This document shows positions 11,901 through 24,356 of a stretch of DNA of 64,000 bases, one piece after another. The notes beneath the pieces are model-generated. The model ran no database searches. It was not told the origin of the DNA and saw only the letters and a program-made list of their open reading frames with translations. The translations under genes were made by a program, and so were the position numbers. This stretch comes from Rallus limicola (taxonomy: Eukaryota > Chordata > Aves > Gruiformes > Rallidae). Where the stretch lies: the NCBI GenBank assembly GCA_022605955.1, contig JAKCOZ010000003.1, positions 10,053,331 to 10,117,330 on the forward strand, in the 5' to 3' direction. How positions within the stretch are numbered: position 1 is the first letter of the stretch; the number at the start of each line of letters is the position of its first letter.

Positions 11901-14900
11901 CTGTTTTATACATCCTAATTTTATTGATTGAGCTGTCAGAAGTATAAACACATTCATTAATGGTGGAGGTAACTGAACCCATCTTCAAAATGCAAATTAT
12001 CAAAATAAAATCACTCCATTGCCAGGTTAAAGAAGAAACATTTCTCTATGTTATCCTTTGGATAACCCTATTTCATGCACTGATCCCTGCCACAAGTCCA
12101 GAGATTTCATTTGGACTGCAGCATACTGCAGACAGGCCTGAGGTTAACCCTTTCAAGCAATAAGGAAATGGAGAATGCCTCATGTCCCTAGATATTTTCT
12201 TTGAAGCTTAATTATGGTTTAAGAGCATTAACCATTTCCCCTGTAAACTGGACGTGCTTCTCCTTATTTTATACATGGTGTATTCAATTTCATTAATAGT
12301 TACAGGAGGATACACTATGCCTCCAGCAATGGCTCTGAGCAGTTTTATGACAAAGTGTTTTCCCAGTTTCCCATAATCACCCTCAAGATGTTTTACTGCA
12401 GCAAAATGAGCAGGAATGGCAATCTGCATTCAACACCAAACATGTTCCCATGCTGATCACAGGGACCCGGACTTGGAAATGGATTATGTTTGTGTTTTCG
12501 GGCTCTACTCCACAAAGAGAAGGTTGAGGAGGAAAGGGGAAATTATCAGACATACAGAGATACACACACTGAAAAAAAAAAAATTAGCAATTTACTTGCC
12601 AAAGTAAAATAGGAGATTGTTTCTTAAGTAGGTAAGAAAAGTATGTGAGGTGAGCGAAATAGTTTATATACCTAAATTAATCATCTTTCCATGAATACAG
12701 TATGACTTTGGGATGTTCCTCCTCAGGACTTTGTCTTGGCTATTTTTCATTCCTACAGGGAACGCTGATGTCTGTGGGCACTTGCCTAGTATTACTGATG
12801 ACATGGACCTCATGTCTTTTAAGAGAGTAAATTCAAATTGTATCTACGCGGACAGCAACTTCTACCCTCAGACATCCTTGACACACCCTGGAAGCACACT
12901 GTGAAAGCTGGCTTAAAATGCAGCCTCAGTGTGAGCTACAAATTTTGCCAGACATGATTTAATAGTTGCTGAGGGAAGTCAGACCCAGCAGGCTGCAGGA
13001 TCTGTGGAGGGTTTCCATCCCAGCCCAGTACAGCTGAAGCATTTCAGCTGCCAAGGCCAGGGTGTTCCCCCTGCAGCCCCCCCAGAGTTGGGGCTGCCAT
13101 TCCTGCTCCCCTGCCTGGAGGCTGAGCACAGATTCCCCACAGAAACACATGTGTATGCACACATGAACCTGCACACATGTAAAATGGATGTACAGCTGAT
13201 CGCATAGATCTGCACGTTATTTTTTCTGCATTGGTCCCATTTTCATGAAGTTCACATCTGAATTTTGTATTTCTGATACCATTACCAAGATCATCTCATT
13301 CCAACATGTTATTACTGATGATGCTACTTTTGCAAGGCTCTCCTCCCCAAAAGGTCCCCAAAGCACACCTCCAAATACCTGTAAAGCTCAGAAATATATC
13401 TCCCTTAATCATTCATGAAATCTAAGCACCCCTCATGGCATTGCCCGTAACTCTTTTCAGCTTCTTTGCGTGTTATCCACCGCATCTATCAACTTTTCAA
13501 GTCATGTCCAGTGGCCTCCTCTCGTGATCTGTTCAATGCAGTTAAAAATCTGCCCAGTAATCTCTGTGCATACCTAAACAATATTTTCTCCCACATCTTC
13601 ACTGATGAAAAAACATTAAATACAGGTTTCAAATCAATCCCTGGAGATCTCAACTAGGAGCAGTCAACTGGATGATGTGTCAACATGATTAATTTTCTTG
13701 ATCTTTCAATGAACTGCTTCTAAATCAGGTTTATCCAGCATACACTGATTTAGAAAAATGCTAATCCCTTTACACACATATCATGTAGGAGTGAGCAAAA
13801 TACCTCGCAGAAATGTAAACGTATTATGTCAACACAATTCTCACCATAAAAATCATTTTAATTTATTGATTGTATTACCACCTGTTTATTCCTCGTTGAC
13901 TACACCACCTCGTAACTTTTCCCCTGATTGTTTTGAGATGGGGCTCCAACCTGGTTAGGTTATCATATATTCCTTTTCTGAGCACTCTCTTCTCTCTTTA
14001 CTCAATGTTATTTGTTTCTTTTAAAACAAAGGCAGGTGATCACACTTTTGTGTTACTGTCCCCTGTCCTGACATGTGAGGAATTCTTCTATTTCTCTGTA
14101 GAACTCTGCACAGAGACTTTGAGGCAAATCATGAAACCAAGTTTATAATTGGCTTTCTCCACAAACTCCCTCTTGGGAAAGATTGTTGAAAGCTTCATGA
14201 GTCTATGCTGATTTCGGAACAAAGACTCACCAGTTCATGGCTTCGCATGAAAATCATGCAATATGCAGACAGCTTGCACAATTTTACCAGAGATAGCAGG
14301 AAGATTTTCAAAGAAATGAAATTGCACTAAAATATGCTACTTCTGGAAGCCAAGTGTTTTTTAGAGACCAATTCATTGCAACAAAGTCCTCCTCTAAATC
14401 CTCTTGCTGCTGTCAAGGGTAGACAGGGAAAAACCTGGGTATTTATGAATCAGTCTCAATAAAGGAAAACAAGCTCAGACTTCTGCCTTCCTTGTGGGCA
14501 TCTTCATTTGAAATTCTCTCTGGAAATTGCATTAGTTTTCTTATGAGAAGGTCCATATAATTTGCCTAATTATCAGCCTGACAGCTTTACATACAGCTTA
14601 TATGCAGAAAATGAAAGGAATGATGAGGGAATTTCATGGAAGAACTTTTATTTCCCCTGATAGAAATATCATCTCAATCTAATTTGCATGTTAACATTTC
14701 GCATCGCCCTCCACATCTTATTGGTGGAAATACATCCTCTCTTGTTTATTCCCATAAAAACAGAAAATGAGAATTGACATTTGTTCATCTTGTTCCAGAA
14801 AAGCAGCTTCAAAAAGAGTGATTTTCGGTCAGACTAAGGAGTTGCCTGTCATAGGGATATTCAGATTTTTAAAAGTGATTTCTTTTAGGAAAAGAGTTAA

Positions 14901-17408
14901 AACAAGAAATGTGATTGCATTTCTGCATCAAGAAATAGGAAAAAAATCTATGGGACAGCCTAGGGCTGTGCATAGGTGGTTGTTCCTTGCCTAGATTTTT
15001 AAGTGCCTTTTGACTTGCAAACCTTCACAGTATTTAAGCTTTTGGGAAGGCTGACAGCTATTGTAAACCTGTAGGATCTTCTAAGGCTCATACCCTCAGG
15101 ACTTCTGAATGGCAACCTGGGTAACCATAGGTTACTTGGAAGTTCCCAGTCACTCACTCTCTCACTTAAAAATTCACAATACCATGATCCGCTGTTGAAG
15201 TGTTTGAGCAGGATTGCAGAGGTCTGTATTAGTGATCACCTGCTGCTGATTGACAGGGTAGTTACAAATCCATAAACAGTTGATTCTGTCAAAGCTACTG
15301 GGCTTTTTACATTACTGTGCTTCAACTAGTGAAAGGCGAACATTTTGTATAACCCTGGGCTGAGAATGGCACTGCCTCACCCTCCTTCAAGAGAGAGTTA
15401 CCTATTTTATTCTTACTAAGTACTACATGGCTAGAAAATGGGGGAAATGAAGAACCTAGAAGTCTGTATTCTGGGCTAAAAGGGAAAAGACAAAACTGTG
15501 AAGGGCCACATAACTGCGTGTGGTTAACATCATTTGGGCTGCCAGCTTCTCTGCTGCCTCATGCTTTCTATTTAAACCACAGTGTGTGCCAATAGCACAC
15601 ATTTATGTAGATAACCAAGACACCATGGAAGAATTTGGCTCTACATCATAACACAAAGAGTAAAGTTCAACTATGTACTCAACAACAGGTTTCAGATTTC
15701 CTGGGGAGGGTTGCGTGCTTGGATATATAACCTAAAATGTAAATACATATGTTTTTACACAGAATACAATACACATTCTCTCTGCTATTTTACACTGTTA
15801 TGTACAGAGATTTCCACTAAGTTCTTTTGAACATGCAGTGTGCATTTAACAGGAAAAGGATTACAGATACATTCTGCTTCTTGACACAAACAGTACTGGT
15901 GACATTCACATTCTCACACTGAGATTTTCAAGTCAACTCAGCAATAACACTTTAAGCATAATATACTTCATTTATATTCTTCCTTGAGGGATATGGAAAC
16001 ACAAACACCATCTTAATTAATTCATAAAGGACAGATTTAGAGTTATCACTAAATCTGCCTGCAAAATACCACTTGGGAAAATATAGGCAAGTGTCATTAC
16101 ATGCAGAGACAGCTATCCTGATAGAGAGTAACTTCAGAAATCTACATGCCTAAATCATAGATGGCATGGAGTAATTGCTGTTACTACTGCACTTCCAGTG
16201 TGAGCATAGAAAGTGCTGACCCCAGTTTACTTTCAACACTCAAAACTGTTCCAGAGTGAGCCTGAAACTGACTTAACAAGTACTTTCAAAAAATTACTTA
16301 TGGTTTATATCTAAATAAACAGGTGAAAAAAAAATTAAATCTAACCACAATCCATACGATGGCTTCAATTTCTGGAAAGATTTATACCTATATATTATTT
16401 GGCTTCTTGGATCAGTAATTAATCTAAATTTCATCATTTGTGTCATTAATACTCTACACACATTATTTGGCTGCTTCCAGGGTGTGAAATAAAAAATACT
16501 TTTGCTATGAATAGTTGAAACAAGATAGGTACCATCTTAAGTAAATAAGATGTCAAGAAACATAAAGCAGCAAGTTATGGGCTACATACATATAAACACA
16601 CTGGGCTTTGGAAAGCCACTCCATTCAAAGCAGTAATGTTTCTTTCTTTCTGGACAGCGAGCCTCTTGCAGTAAGAAATGCACGTCTGTCATTGCTATCT
16701 AGTTTTTCTATAGGCTATGTGTTACCATATAAAGCCTATTGAATTATCTAAGTCCGCTCTTCAGAGCTTCACTTTCATTTAAAGATTGACCAATTCTAGT
16801 GCAAGTTAATACAATTGGTATTTTAGAGTAAAAGCAAGCTTCCCTTGCTGTTCCCACACTATGCTCAGAAATCTTGACAAATTGGCATACATCAACAACA
16901 GCAATGTTCATTTTAAATTGCTACTGTTCAATTCTCAGGTGAACCTTCATAAACAAATCTTTTTTAATTATGCATTCATTTCAACATATGTTCCGCACAC
17001 AAGTGCTGCTCATTAAAATTTACCTGCATTCTATTTGGTATTCATTATTGTGCAACGTGCCCTGGAAAAAAGCTTCCAAATAGCTGCACTAAAAAAATGC
17101 TTTTCTAGGTTTACACACTAAATACATAGTTAAACTCAAAGCACTAAAATTTCAGCTTTGTGAAGAAATCAGTGTTTTTCACAGGATGGAGCAAGGCTTG
17201 TTCAGTAATCCAAATGAGCTGATAGCAACTAGGCATCTTCAGGCAAGCATATCATCCTCTTAAAGCAATTTCAACTTCAATTTCAGGCTCCCTACAAGAA
17301 ATAAATCGGGGAAATCCTATAGTCATTGTTAGGAAGAGGCTTCTGTGGCTACAAGAGTCTTCTCGAGCCAGCAGAGGAATCTGTATAAAAATACTAGAGA
17401 GGATGATC
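8929..17408. other. Long unique AT-rich stretch, no gene seen
   Basis: About 8.5 kb with no recognisable repeat family, exon or RNA gene. Small items only: an AT run TATATATATATAAATATA at about 9704-9721, and a short A-run near 12572. Longer open frames (for example 9700-10029 minus) are AT-rich, domain-free and probably chance. Confidence 0.55.
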
Positions 17409-17409
17409 A

Positions 17410-17800
17410 CTGAGTCATAGAGTCATAGAATCACAGAAACATAGAATTATAGACTAGTTTGGTTTGGAAGAGGCTTTTAAAGGTCATTTAGTCCAACCCC
17501 TCCTGCAGGCACATTTTCAACTAGATCAGGTTGCTCTGAGTCCCGCCCAATGGGACCTTGAACATTTCCAGGGATGGGGCACCCACCACCTCTCTGGGCA
17601 ACCTCTTGCAGTGTTGCACCACCCTCATTGTAAATAGTATCTTTCATATATATAGTCTGAATCTACTGTCTTTTCGTTTAAAAGCACTACCCCTTTTCCT
17701 ATCACTACAGGTCCTACTAAAAAGTCTGTGCACATCTTTCTTCCAAACCCCCCTCCCCGAAAGGCCTCAATAAGGTCTCCCAAGAGCTGTCTCTTCGCTC
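17410..17800 (-). mobile_element. CR1 LINE, 5'-truncated, minus strand
   Basis: The left end carries repeated 8-mers of the complementary CR1 tail (GTCATAGAGTCATAGAATCA). It continues with TTTAGTCCAACCCCTCCTGC, CCACCACCTCTCTGGGCAAC, CCCCTTTTCCTATCACTACA and CAATAAGGTCTCCC. These are the conserved CR1 3'UTR and ORF2-end phrases. The right boundary is approximate; 17800-17950 is less clearly CR1. Confidence 0.9.
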
Positions 17801-17959
17801 CTCTGCCTGACAAGTTCTCTGAGGCATGGAGGAGTACACCCTGGAGGCATCAGTCTCCTCTCTCCACACCCCATGCCCAGACTGATATGTCTGATCTTTC
17901 CAGTCTGCCCAGGAAAAAATGGGACACCTATGGCACCACAATTACATTTTAATGAGCTG

Positions 17960-19171
17960 GTTTAAAGTCATTTTTATTTTGAATGCACGGGAGGATAAAG
18001 ATCTTGGCTTTATCATAAATCTACACAATTCACAAGGAAAAAGGTGCCTCTCCCACCAGAGCCTCTGTACATCATAGAGAGCTGAGATCTCTGATCTGTC
18101 TCTGAAGTAGTTACGCTGATCCTGGGCTACCCACCATTAGCAGAAACCTCGCTGGCGAGTCTTGACGCAGCAGGATCAAGGTACCTGCTATGGATCTCCT
18201 ACTAGGCAGGTACTAATCAATCAAGCACAGCAATCCAGATTAGGCTTTTAAACAGGTGAGGGAAAAGCTGTTTCACTCAATGACAAATTGTATAGAAGAG
18301 AAGAACAACCTACTGGTAATTGGTTGTAACTAATTAAGTAAGATGAACACAGAGCCCACTAATGATAGCCAGTTGCTAAACAGCTAGAATTGTTAATTGT
18401 AAAAGTTCCTGGAGACTTTTGACATGATCTCTGGCAGGTTATATGCAAAGTCACCTGGAGAAATAAATTAATTGCAGCTTTGCCGTGTCCAGAAAGAAAA
18501 TGTGTAGGAAAAATGCAATGCAGCTTAAAAATAAAAAGGTGATTATCAGAGTTAAATGAATCCTTTTAAAAGGAACACAGTCGGACAAAGGACTTGGATC
18601 AACAGACATAGGGCAAAATGAGAGGAAGAATTAGAGGGCTTATCTTAAGAAAGTTTCTTTAGGTAAAAACAGCAAGTGAACCACCTTCAGTTACTCAGTA
18701 TGGTCCCAGACAGCTATCTCCCATAGCAAGGCAGCAATTCAGGCTCTTTATACCTATAATAATTCAAAAAGGAATCTTAAAATGAAACATTTTTCCACAA
18801 ATTCTGTTTGAAGTCAAATAAAAATAAAATGAGAAACTAGATTCCCTAATGATTCATATGTCTCTCTGTTTTTTTCCTAGATATCTTCCTTCATTCATCC
18901 AACATGCTAACCAAACACCAAGAGCAAGAAGAGATTCATTACACTGGACCAAGGTCACAACTCCACTGTCAGTCTGCCTAAACACTTTTGCAGCAGGCAC
19001 CCTGGTACATACAACATCCTCAGGCCTGTTCTCCTTAGCAAAGACTCAAACTCTTGTTTACTTCCAACTTTTTGCATGCACATCATTTGAAACATCATCA
19101 GTCTTCCTAGTACGGATTATTTACCTTACAGGTATTCTCAAAATGCATCTATTTTCTTTGTTCTTGCTGTC
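17960..19171. other. Unique stretch, no gene seen
   Basis: AT-rich sequence with no recognised repeat. The open frame starting at 18849 runs into the LTR at 19172 and is therefore a chance chimera, not a gene. Confidence 0.55.
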
Positions 19172-19778
19172 TGTCCTGTTGTTGGCTGAACTAGAGTTAA
19201 TTCTCTTTCTAGTGGCCACTGTAGTGCTGCATTCTGGACTCAGTATGAGAATAATGTTGGTAAAATTTATTATTTTAGTTGTTGCTAGGAGATTTTACTG
19301 TCTAAATAAGTCAAGGACTCTTTTCAGCTTCTCACACCCTGCCAGATGCACAAGAAGCTGGGAGAGCACAGCCAGGACAGCTGGCCCAGGCTGCCCAGGG
19401 TATTCCCCACCATATAAAATCATGCGCTGGGTATAACTGGGGAAGAGAGACAGGAGGTGGGAGGTGGGATCACTGCTCAGAAACTGACTGGGGTTTTTCA
19501 CATGTGGTGAGCAATTGAATTTGTGCATCACCGTTATGTTAAATAATAAAATATTAGATTGTTATGTTATACTGTTATATCACACCTATCATATCATATA
19601 TATCATATCATTTGTTGTTCTTACTGTTGATGTTGTTTTCTTCCTTCATTATCATATTAAACTCTCTTTATCTCAACTCACACGGTTTATTTGCATTCTT
19701 CTCCCAGTCCCTTTGGGGAGGGGGACTGAGCAAGCAGCTGTGTGGTGCTTAGCTACTGGCTGGAGTTAAACCACCACA
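19172..19778 (+). mobile_element. Solo LTR of an avian ERVL-type element, plus strand
   Basis: Starts TGTCCTGTTGTTGGCTG with the ERVL-typical GAGTTAATTCTCTTTCTAG. It contains GTGAGCAATTGAATTTGTGC and an ATTAAACT poly(A)-like signal near 19656. It ends GCTGGAGTTAAACCACCACA. Flanks are CTGTC (19167-19171) and CTGCC (19779-19783), a 5-bp target duplication with one mismatch, which suggests an older insertion. It is 607 bp with no internal region. It shares its ends with the provirus at 23647-30596 but is clearly diverged from it. Confidence 0.88.
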
Positions 19779-19783
19779 CTGCC

Positions 19784-22754
19784 CTAATAGATTATACTTT
19801 CTGAAATATTTGGTACATTTAGCCCTGCAACACCATTCACAAGCTCAGACACTTATACTCTTCCAACTTGTCTCAGGTAGTGGCCTCCTTTACAATGTAA
19901 ATATCAAACCAACTTAAAACTTAATTATGACTCAAGTTCAAAACATGTCACTGCAATTTCCAATATGGAAGAAATTCTTGCCAATGTTTCACAGTTCATA
20001 GTCTAATATGTCACATCATAATAGAAACAAATCCCTGGAGAACACAGCAGTGCAGGTCTTGCTAGCCAGGGAAAAATGTATGAAATATAATCAGCCAAAT
20101 GTACTGTCCTGACATTCTCTTAGATGCCTGAATTATCTAATGTTGAAGAAGCCTAAAGCCAAAAACCAAAGGTGAGGTTGCATTGGTTTAGTTTCCACCC
20201 TTTCTTATGGCAGCTGAACAGGGTTCACGTCACCCAATATATACTACCACATTAGGCTCCTAAAGCAGTTCATGTTTCTAAATTGCTGAGAAACCTCGCA
20301 GCTCCCATTTCAACTAACATCCCAACTTCAGATAACCATTATTTTGAACTTCTGCCAAAAAACGTAAGGTTTAACTATAAGACAGCCACTGAATCTCCTA
20401 TTACCTACCTGTCTCCTAAAGTACATGACATTTTAAAGTGTTCCCGTTGCATGTAAGTGTGTGGTCAGGTATTACCTCCTCTGAGGTAGTACCAAGCTGG
20501 CAAGGTTACTTTGCTGATGTTGCTCTTCTTATAAGCAAAATAATTGCCTCCCATTTCTCCAAGATTTATATGAATTTCATAGAGCCTTTTAAGTAATTTG
20601 CAGATGGCAAATGTTTCTTCTGTCTGGGAAATGTCTGTATCCCCCATCATTTGAAGAAACAGGGAGTCATCACATGACACGAGGATTTAATATGATAATA
20701 CAAATCTATTTTTTCCCCTTCAGCCACTCAGTTACAAACCAGGGTGTTATCTTGACTATCAGGATTAACAGATTTGGCCCAAGTTGCTTAACATGAACTC
20801 TTCTCCAAGTAATGAAAGAAGAATAAATTTCTGGTCTTAGTTCTTACAAATAAAATAACTTTTCTTTAAAAGTAGGCATGATTTATCTTTATTAAATAGC
20901 ATTTTATGTGGGACATCTGAGAGCATCTTCATGACCATCATGGCTTTTAATAGAATCTCATCTGTGTAAGCACAGTTTGGAGGTTGTCGTGAAAATCAGA
21001 TCCGTGTTATCCAGCAACCTAGAATGAAATACCTTTTTTTTCATATTAAAATCGCTATATGCTACAATAGCACTTACTTGCTTATCAGGCTCTGGAGATG
21101 ATTTGTCACAGTGGATTTGTCCCCATTTCCTATATTGTAGCTTTCTCTGTGTGAGAATAACTGAGAAGAGGCCACATTGCTGTAGAAAACAGTGTATGCT
21201 CTCTCCAAATCTAATTGCTCTGCAGTAATCTGGTATCACAAGGACTTGACAATCATTTGTATTATTCACAGAACAGTGCGTGTGGGCTGAAATACTCTCT
21301 CTGAGCCTCAATGAAACAAAAGAAACAAAGTTTGGGATTGGTTCTTCGGAACTCATATCCTGAGCAGTGATCTGGAATTACCAGTGAGACAGGGCAGCCA
21401 GATTATTTGGCAAAGACAAGGCCGCCTTCTTGTGCTGGGGAACTCACCAGAGTTTCTGTGGCTAACCAGCGCTGGCGGGTCAACGCGTCTCCTGACACAT
21501 CTAGCCAGGCTGTCATAAAAAGCCTAACAGCAGAGAGGTGAGTGGCAAGGTACCCGTGCAAGCCTCACCTTCAACATCCATCACCTGCAGACCACCCTGT
21601 GCAACCCTCTGAGGGCAGAGTGGCATGCCACCAAGCTGTCCTGGAAATCAGCTGCACACATGCAATAATACAATTAATTGCCCTGTGACCAACCCAGGAA
21701 CTGGTTTAACGTGGATTTGATTGTTCTAGCTGGCTGGCTTTTAATAGAAATATGCTGAGGAAATGCTGTGAATGAAGTGAGCTCTGCCACATTTCATTAG
21801 GCAGCAGAGTAACTCTAGCATGAAGAAGTCATAATGAGGAATCAGGTCCCCAGCAGCTTAGGTAATCATCCCACGCATGTTCCCAGTGTACCCACCCTGG
21901 CCTATAGTAGGCCTGAGTCCAAATTTCACCTTTTTGGAGGTTTTTTTCTTTCCACAAGAGGATGGTGTCTTTTTATTTACCAAACTAAGCTACTTCCATG
22001 AAAGTTGTAGGAATCCGGTGTCTTTGCTTATAGCCAAGCAATAACTTAAAGAGGGACAGAGGAGAGGCTGAACAACTGGCACATGTACATTCATCATGTT
22101 TAATTATAAAGACATTACCTGGCACATTTTTTTCTGGTGACAACTAACTCCTACCCAAAAAAGTCTGAGCATCATTCCAGGAAGAAGCAATTCCAAAATA
22201 CAGCAAAAGAGAGTTGAGCTCTGTGAACGTGATTTTTGGTCTGATTTCATTATTATTAAATTCTGATGATTCTTAAACCATCACTCCTTCAAGTTAAGCT
22301 AAAATTCTTAAGAGGATGAACTCAGACACCCTCTAACAAGTTCATCTGGCAACATAAGCATGCAAGTGCCAACTGTTTAAAAATATATCCAAACACTAGA
22401 AGTGTTTATTGGCAACCCAATACTAAGGTGTGGGATTTTTCCAATAAAAATGATTGAGTTCTCAGGGTTTCAGGAGGCCATTACATTCTATTCCCAGATC
22501 AGAATCACTAGCTTCAATAATGAAATGAATTATTATAGGAAAAAAAAATCTTCTATAGCTTCTTTTATTTGCAGTATTTTACACAGTCCTTGCTACCTTT
22601 ATTTTATGTAGAGAACAACTAAGACAAATGAAGTATCATCCTAGAATTTTCCAGCAGGTGAATTATCTGATGGTAGGGCATGTTGTTGTCCTTAAAATGT
22701 TTACTTTTTCTTCTTTTCCATCTTCTAGGAGCTGATAACCTTAATCTTTCACCC
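19784..22754. other. Unique stretch, no gene seen
   Basis: AT-rich DNA without recognisable repeat or exon. The longest frame (20958-21356 minus) shows no domain or codon signature. Confidence 0.55.
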
Positions 22755-23248
22755 CTCAGTTCAAGAAGGACAGGGAACTACCCGAAAGAGTCCACTACAG
22801 GGCCACCAAGATGGTTAAGGGGCTGGAACATCTTCCTTGTGAGGAGAGGCTGAGGGAGCTGGGCCTTTTCAGCTTGGAGGAGACTAAGGCTGCTAATGTT
22901 TATAACTATGTAAACTATTAATGTTTATAACTATGTAAAGGTTGAGAGTCAGGAGGACAGAGCCAGTCTCTTCTCAGTGCTGGCCAGCAATAGGACAAGG
23001 GGCAACAGGTGCAAGATGGAGCATAGGAAGTTCCATGTGAACATAAGGAAAAACTTCTTCCTGATGAGGGTGACAGAGCACTGGAACAGACTGCTCAGAG
23101 AGGTTGTGTAGTCTCCTTCTCCAGCAACATTCAAACCCTGCCTGGACGTGTTCCTGTGAGACCTAATCTAGGTGATCCTGCTCTGACAGGGGGGTTGGAC
23201 TAGATGATTTTTCAAGGTCCTTTCAAACTCCTAATGTTCCATGATTCT
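22755..23248 (+). mobile_element. CR1 LINE, 5'-truncated, plus strand
   Basis: Contains the conserved CR1 phrases AGAGGCTGAGGGAGCTGGGC, GGACAAGGGGCAACAGGTGC, ACTTCTTCCTGATGAGGGTG and GACTAGATGATTTTTCAAGG. It ends near ATGTTCCATGATTCT. A short AT-rich direct duplication (TAATGTTTATAACTATGTAA, twice at about 22895-22938) interrupts the body. Confidence 0.92.
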
Positions 23249-23641
23249 CCTCCACAGTTACTAATTTCCTGTAACTGCCTTCCACTCATCCAACTAATAT
23301 TGTTAAACCTGAAATTAATAACAATAAACTTAATGATAATAAAAAGTCTCTAGCTCAAAGTTTTCTATATCTGCCTTAGCAGACCTAATAGGTAGTTCAT
23401 TTGTAAGCTCACATGTGTTTTCCAGTTACAAGTCAGCCTAGCAAATGACACTTCTTTAACAAACCTCTCTTATGGTGTCAGTTCAACACTGATACCAACC
23501 TACCAGAAAGCCTACTTAACAGCCAGATGCACATATATCAGCAATGAATGTAGGTCTAGACAAAGCAGGAATATCCTTAATAATCTTTGACAATCCTTGG
23601 CAGAGGAACCCAGACATTATGTCTGAACCCATATTTGCTGA
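23249..23641. other. Short unique stretch between CR1 and the provirus
   Basis: AT-rich, no recognisable feature. It ends in the left target-duplication copy of the provirus. Confidence 0.55.
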
Positions 23642-23646
23642 AGGCT
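23642..23646 (+). repeat. Left target-site duplication of the provirus (AGGCT)
   Basis: AGGCT directly precedes the 5' LTR (TGTCC...) and recurs at 30597-30601 directly after the 3' LTR (...ACGACA). A perfect 5-bp duplication marks a true integrase-made insertion. Confidence 0.95.
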
Positions 23647-24235
23647 TGTCCTGGTTTCAGTCAGGATAGAGTTAATTTCATTTGTAGCAGCGGATGGAAT
23701 GCTGTGTTTGGGAGTTAAAATGAAAACAGTGCTGATAACACCCTGATGTTTTTAGTTGCAGTCAGACAGTCAATGCCAGGACAGGTGACCCAGATGGGCC
23801 AAAGAGAGTATTCCATGCCAATTACGTCCTGCCCAGGATAAAGGGGGGCTGATGGGAGGAAGAAGGGGCGGTTCCGGGGACGCGAGCGGCCGGGACGCGA
23901 GGGTCTTGGGGGACGGTCGGGTTCCGGGACGGCTCTGGGTGGTACGGCCTGAGTTGTGTGGTTCGGTGAGAAACTGCATTGTGTATCAATATTTTCATAT
24001 TCTTTTGCTCTATAGTCCTGTTAGCATTGTATATATTTTATTTTTCTGTTATCTTAGTAAACTATCCTTATCCCAACCCACGGGCCTCTTAGTTTCTTGG
24101 TTTTGGAGTTATTTGCCCCTTCCTTTTCCCTTCCCTTGTTTCCCCCCTCCCCTTTTTCCCTTTTCTCCTGCTCTTTTACTTTAAGGAGCAGGCAGCTGCG
24201 TGGATCTCGGCCCAAGCCGGGGTGAAACCACGACA
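23647..24235 (+). repeat. 5' long terminal repeat of the provirus
   Basis: 589 bp, TG...CA ends. It is base-for-base identical to 30008-30596 by direct reading. A TATA-like GATAAAG is at 23837-23843, followed by a GC- and CpG-rich block (about 23868-23955). A possible variant poly(A) signal AGTAAA is at 24056-24061, before a long polypyrimidine run. These signals are inferred; the transcription start and poly(A) site are not visible. Small open frames on either strand within the LTR are duplicated in the other LTR and are not genes. Confidence 0.95.
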
Positions 24236-24242
24236 GTCTTTT

Positions 24243-24260
24243 TGGCGCCCAACGTGGGGC
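24243..24260 (+). promoter_or_regulatory. Primer-binding site, tRNA-Lys1,2 type
   Basis: TGGCGCCCAACGTGGGGC lies 7 bases after the 5' LTR end. It matches all 18 bases of the site known to pair with the 3' end of tRNA-Lys1,2, as used by spumaviruses and Mason-Pfizer-type viruses. It is where minus-strand DNA synthesis would start. It differs from the tRNA-Leu site that gave mammalian ERV-L its name. Confidence 0.93.
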
Positions 24261-24356
24261 CCGAAAGGTTGGGATAACGGTAGATCTGACCCTGACGCGA
24301 TTGCAATTAAGACAAAGTTGTGATAAGAACTGTTGTTTAAGCAGTCTCCGATCACG

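Noticed and set aside
18849..19436. 195-codon plus-strand open frame
   Set aside because: It runs from unique DNA into a solo LTR and starts without a recognisable protein feature, so it is a chance fusion.
18140..21490. Similar words GCTGGCGAGTC (about 18150) and GCTGGCGGGTC (about 21470), each near a GACGC/ACGCG
   Set aside because: Short, 3.3 kb apart and without flanking similarity, so probably coincidence.
23770..24184. Open frames on both strands in the 5' LTR, repeated exactly at 30131-30545
   Set aside because: They are copies of the same LTR sequence, with no domains. The duplication comes from the LTRs, not from a gene pair.
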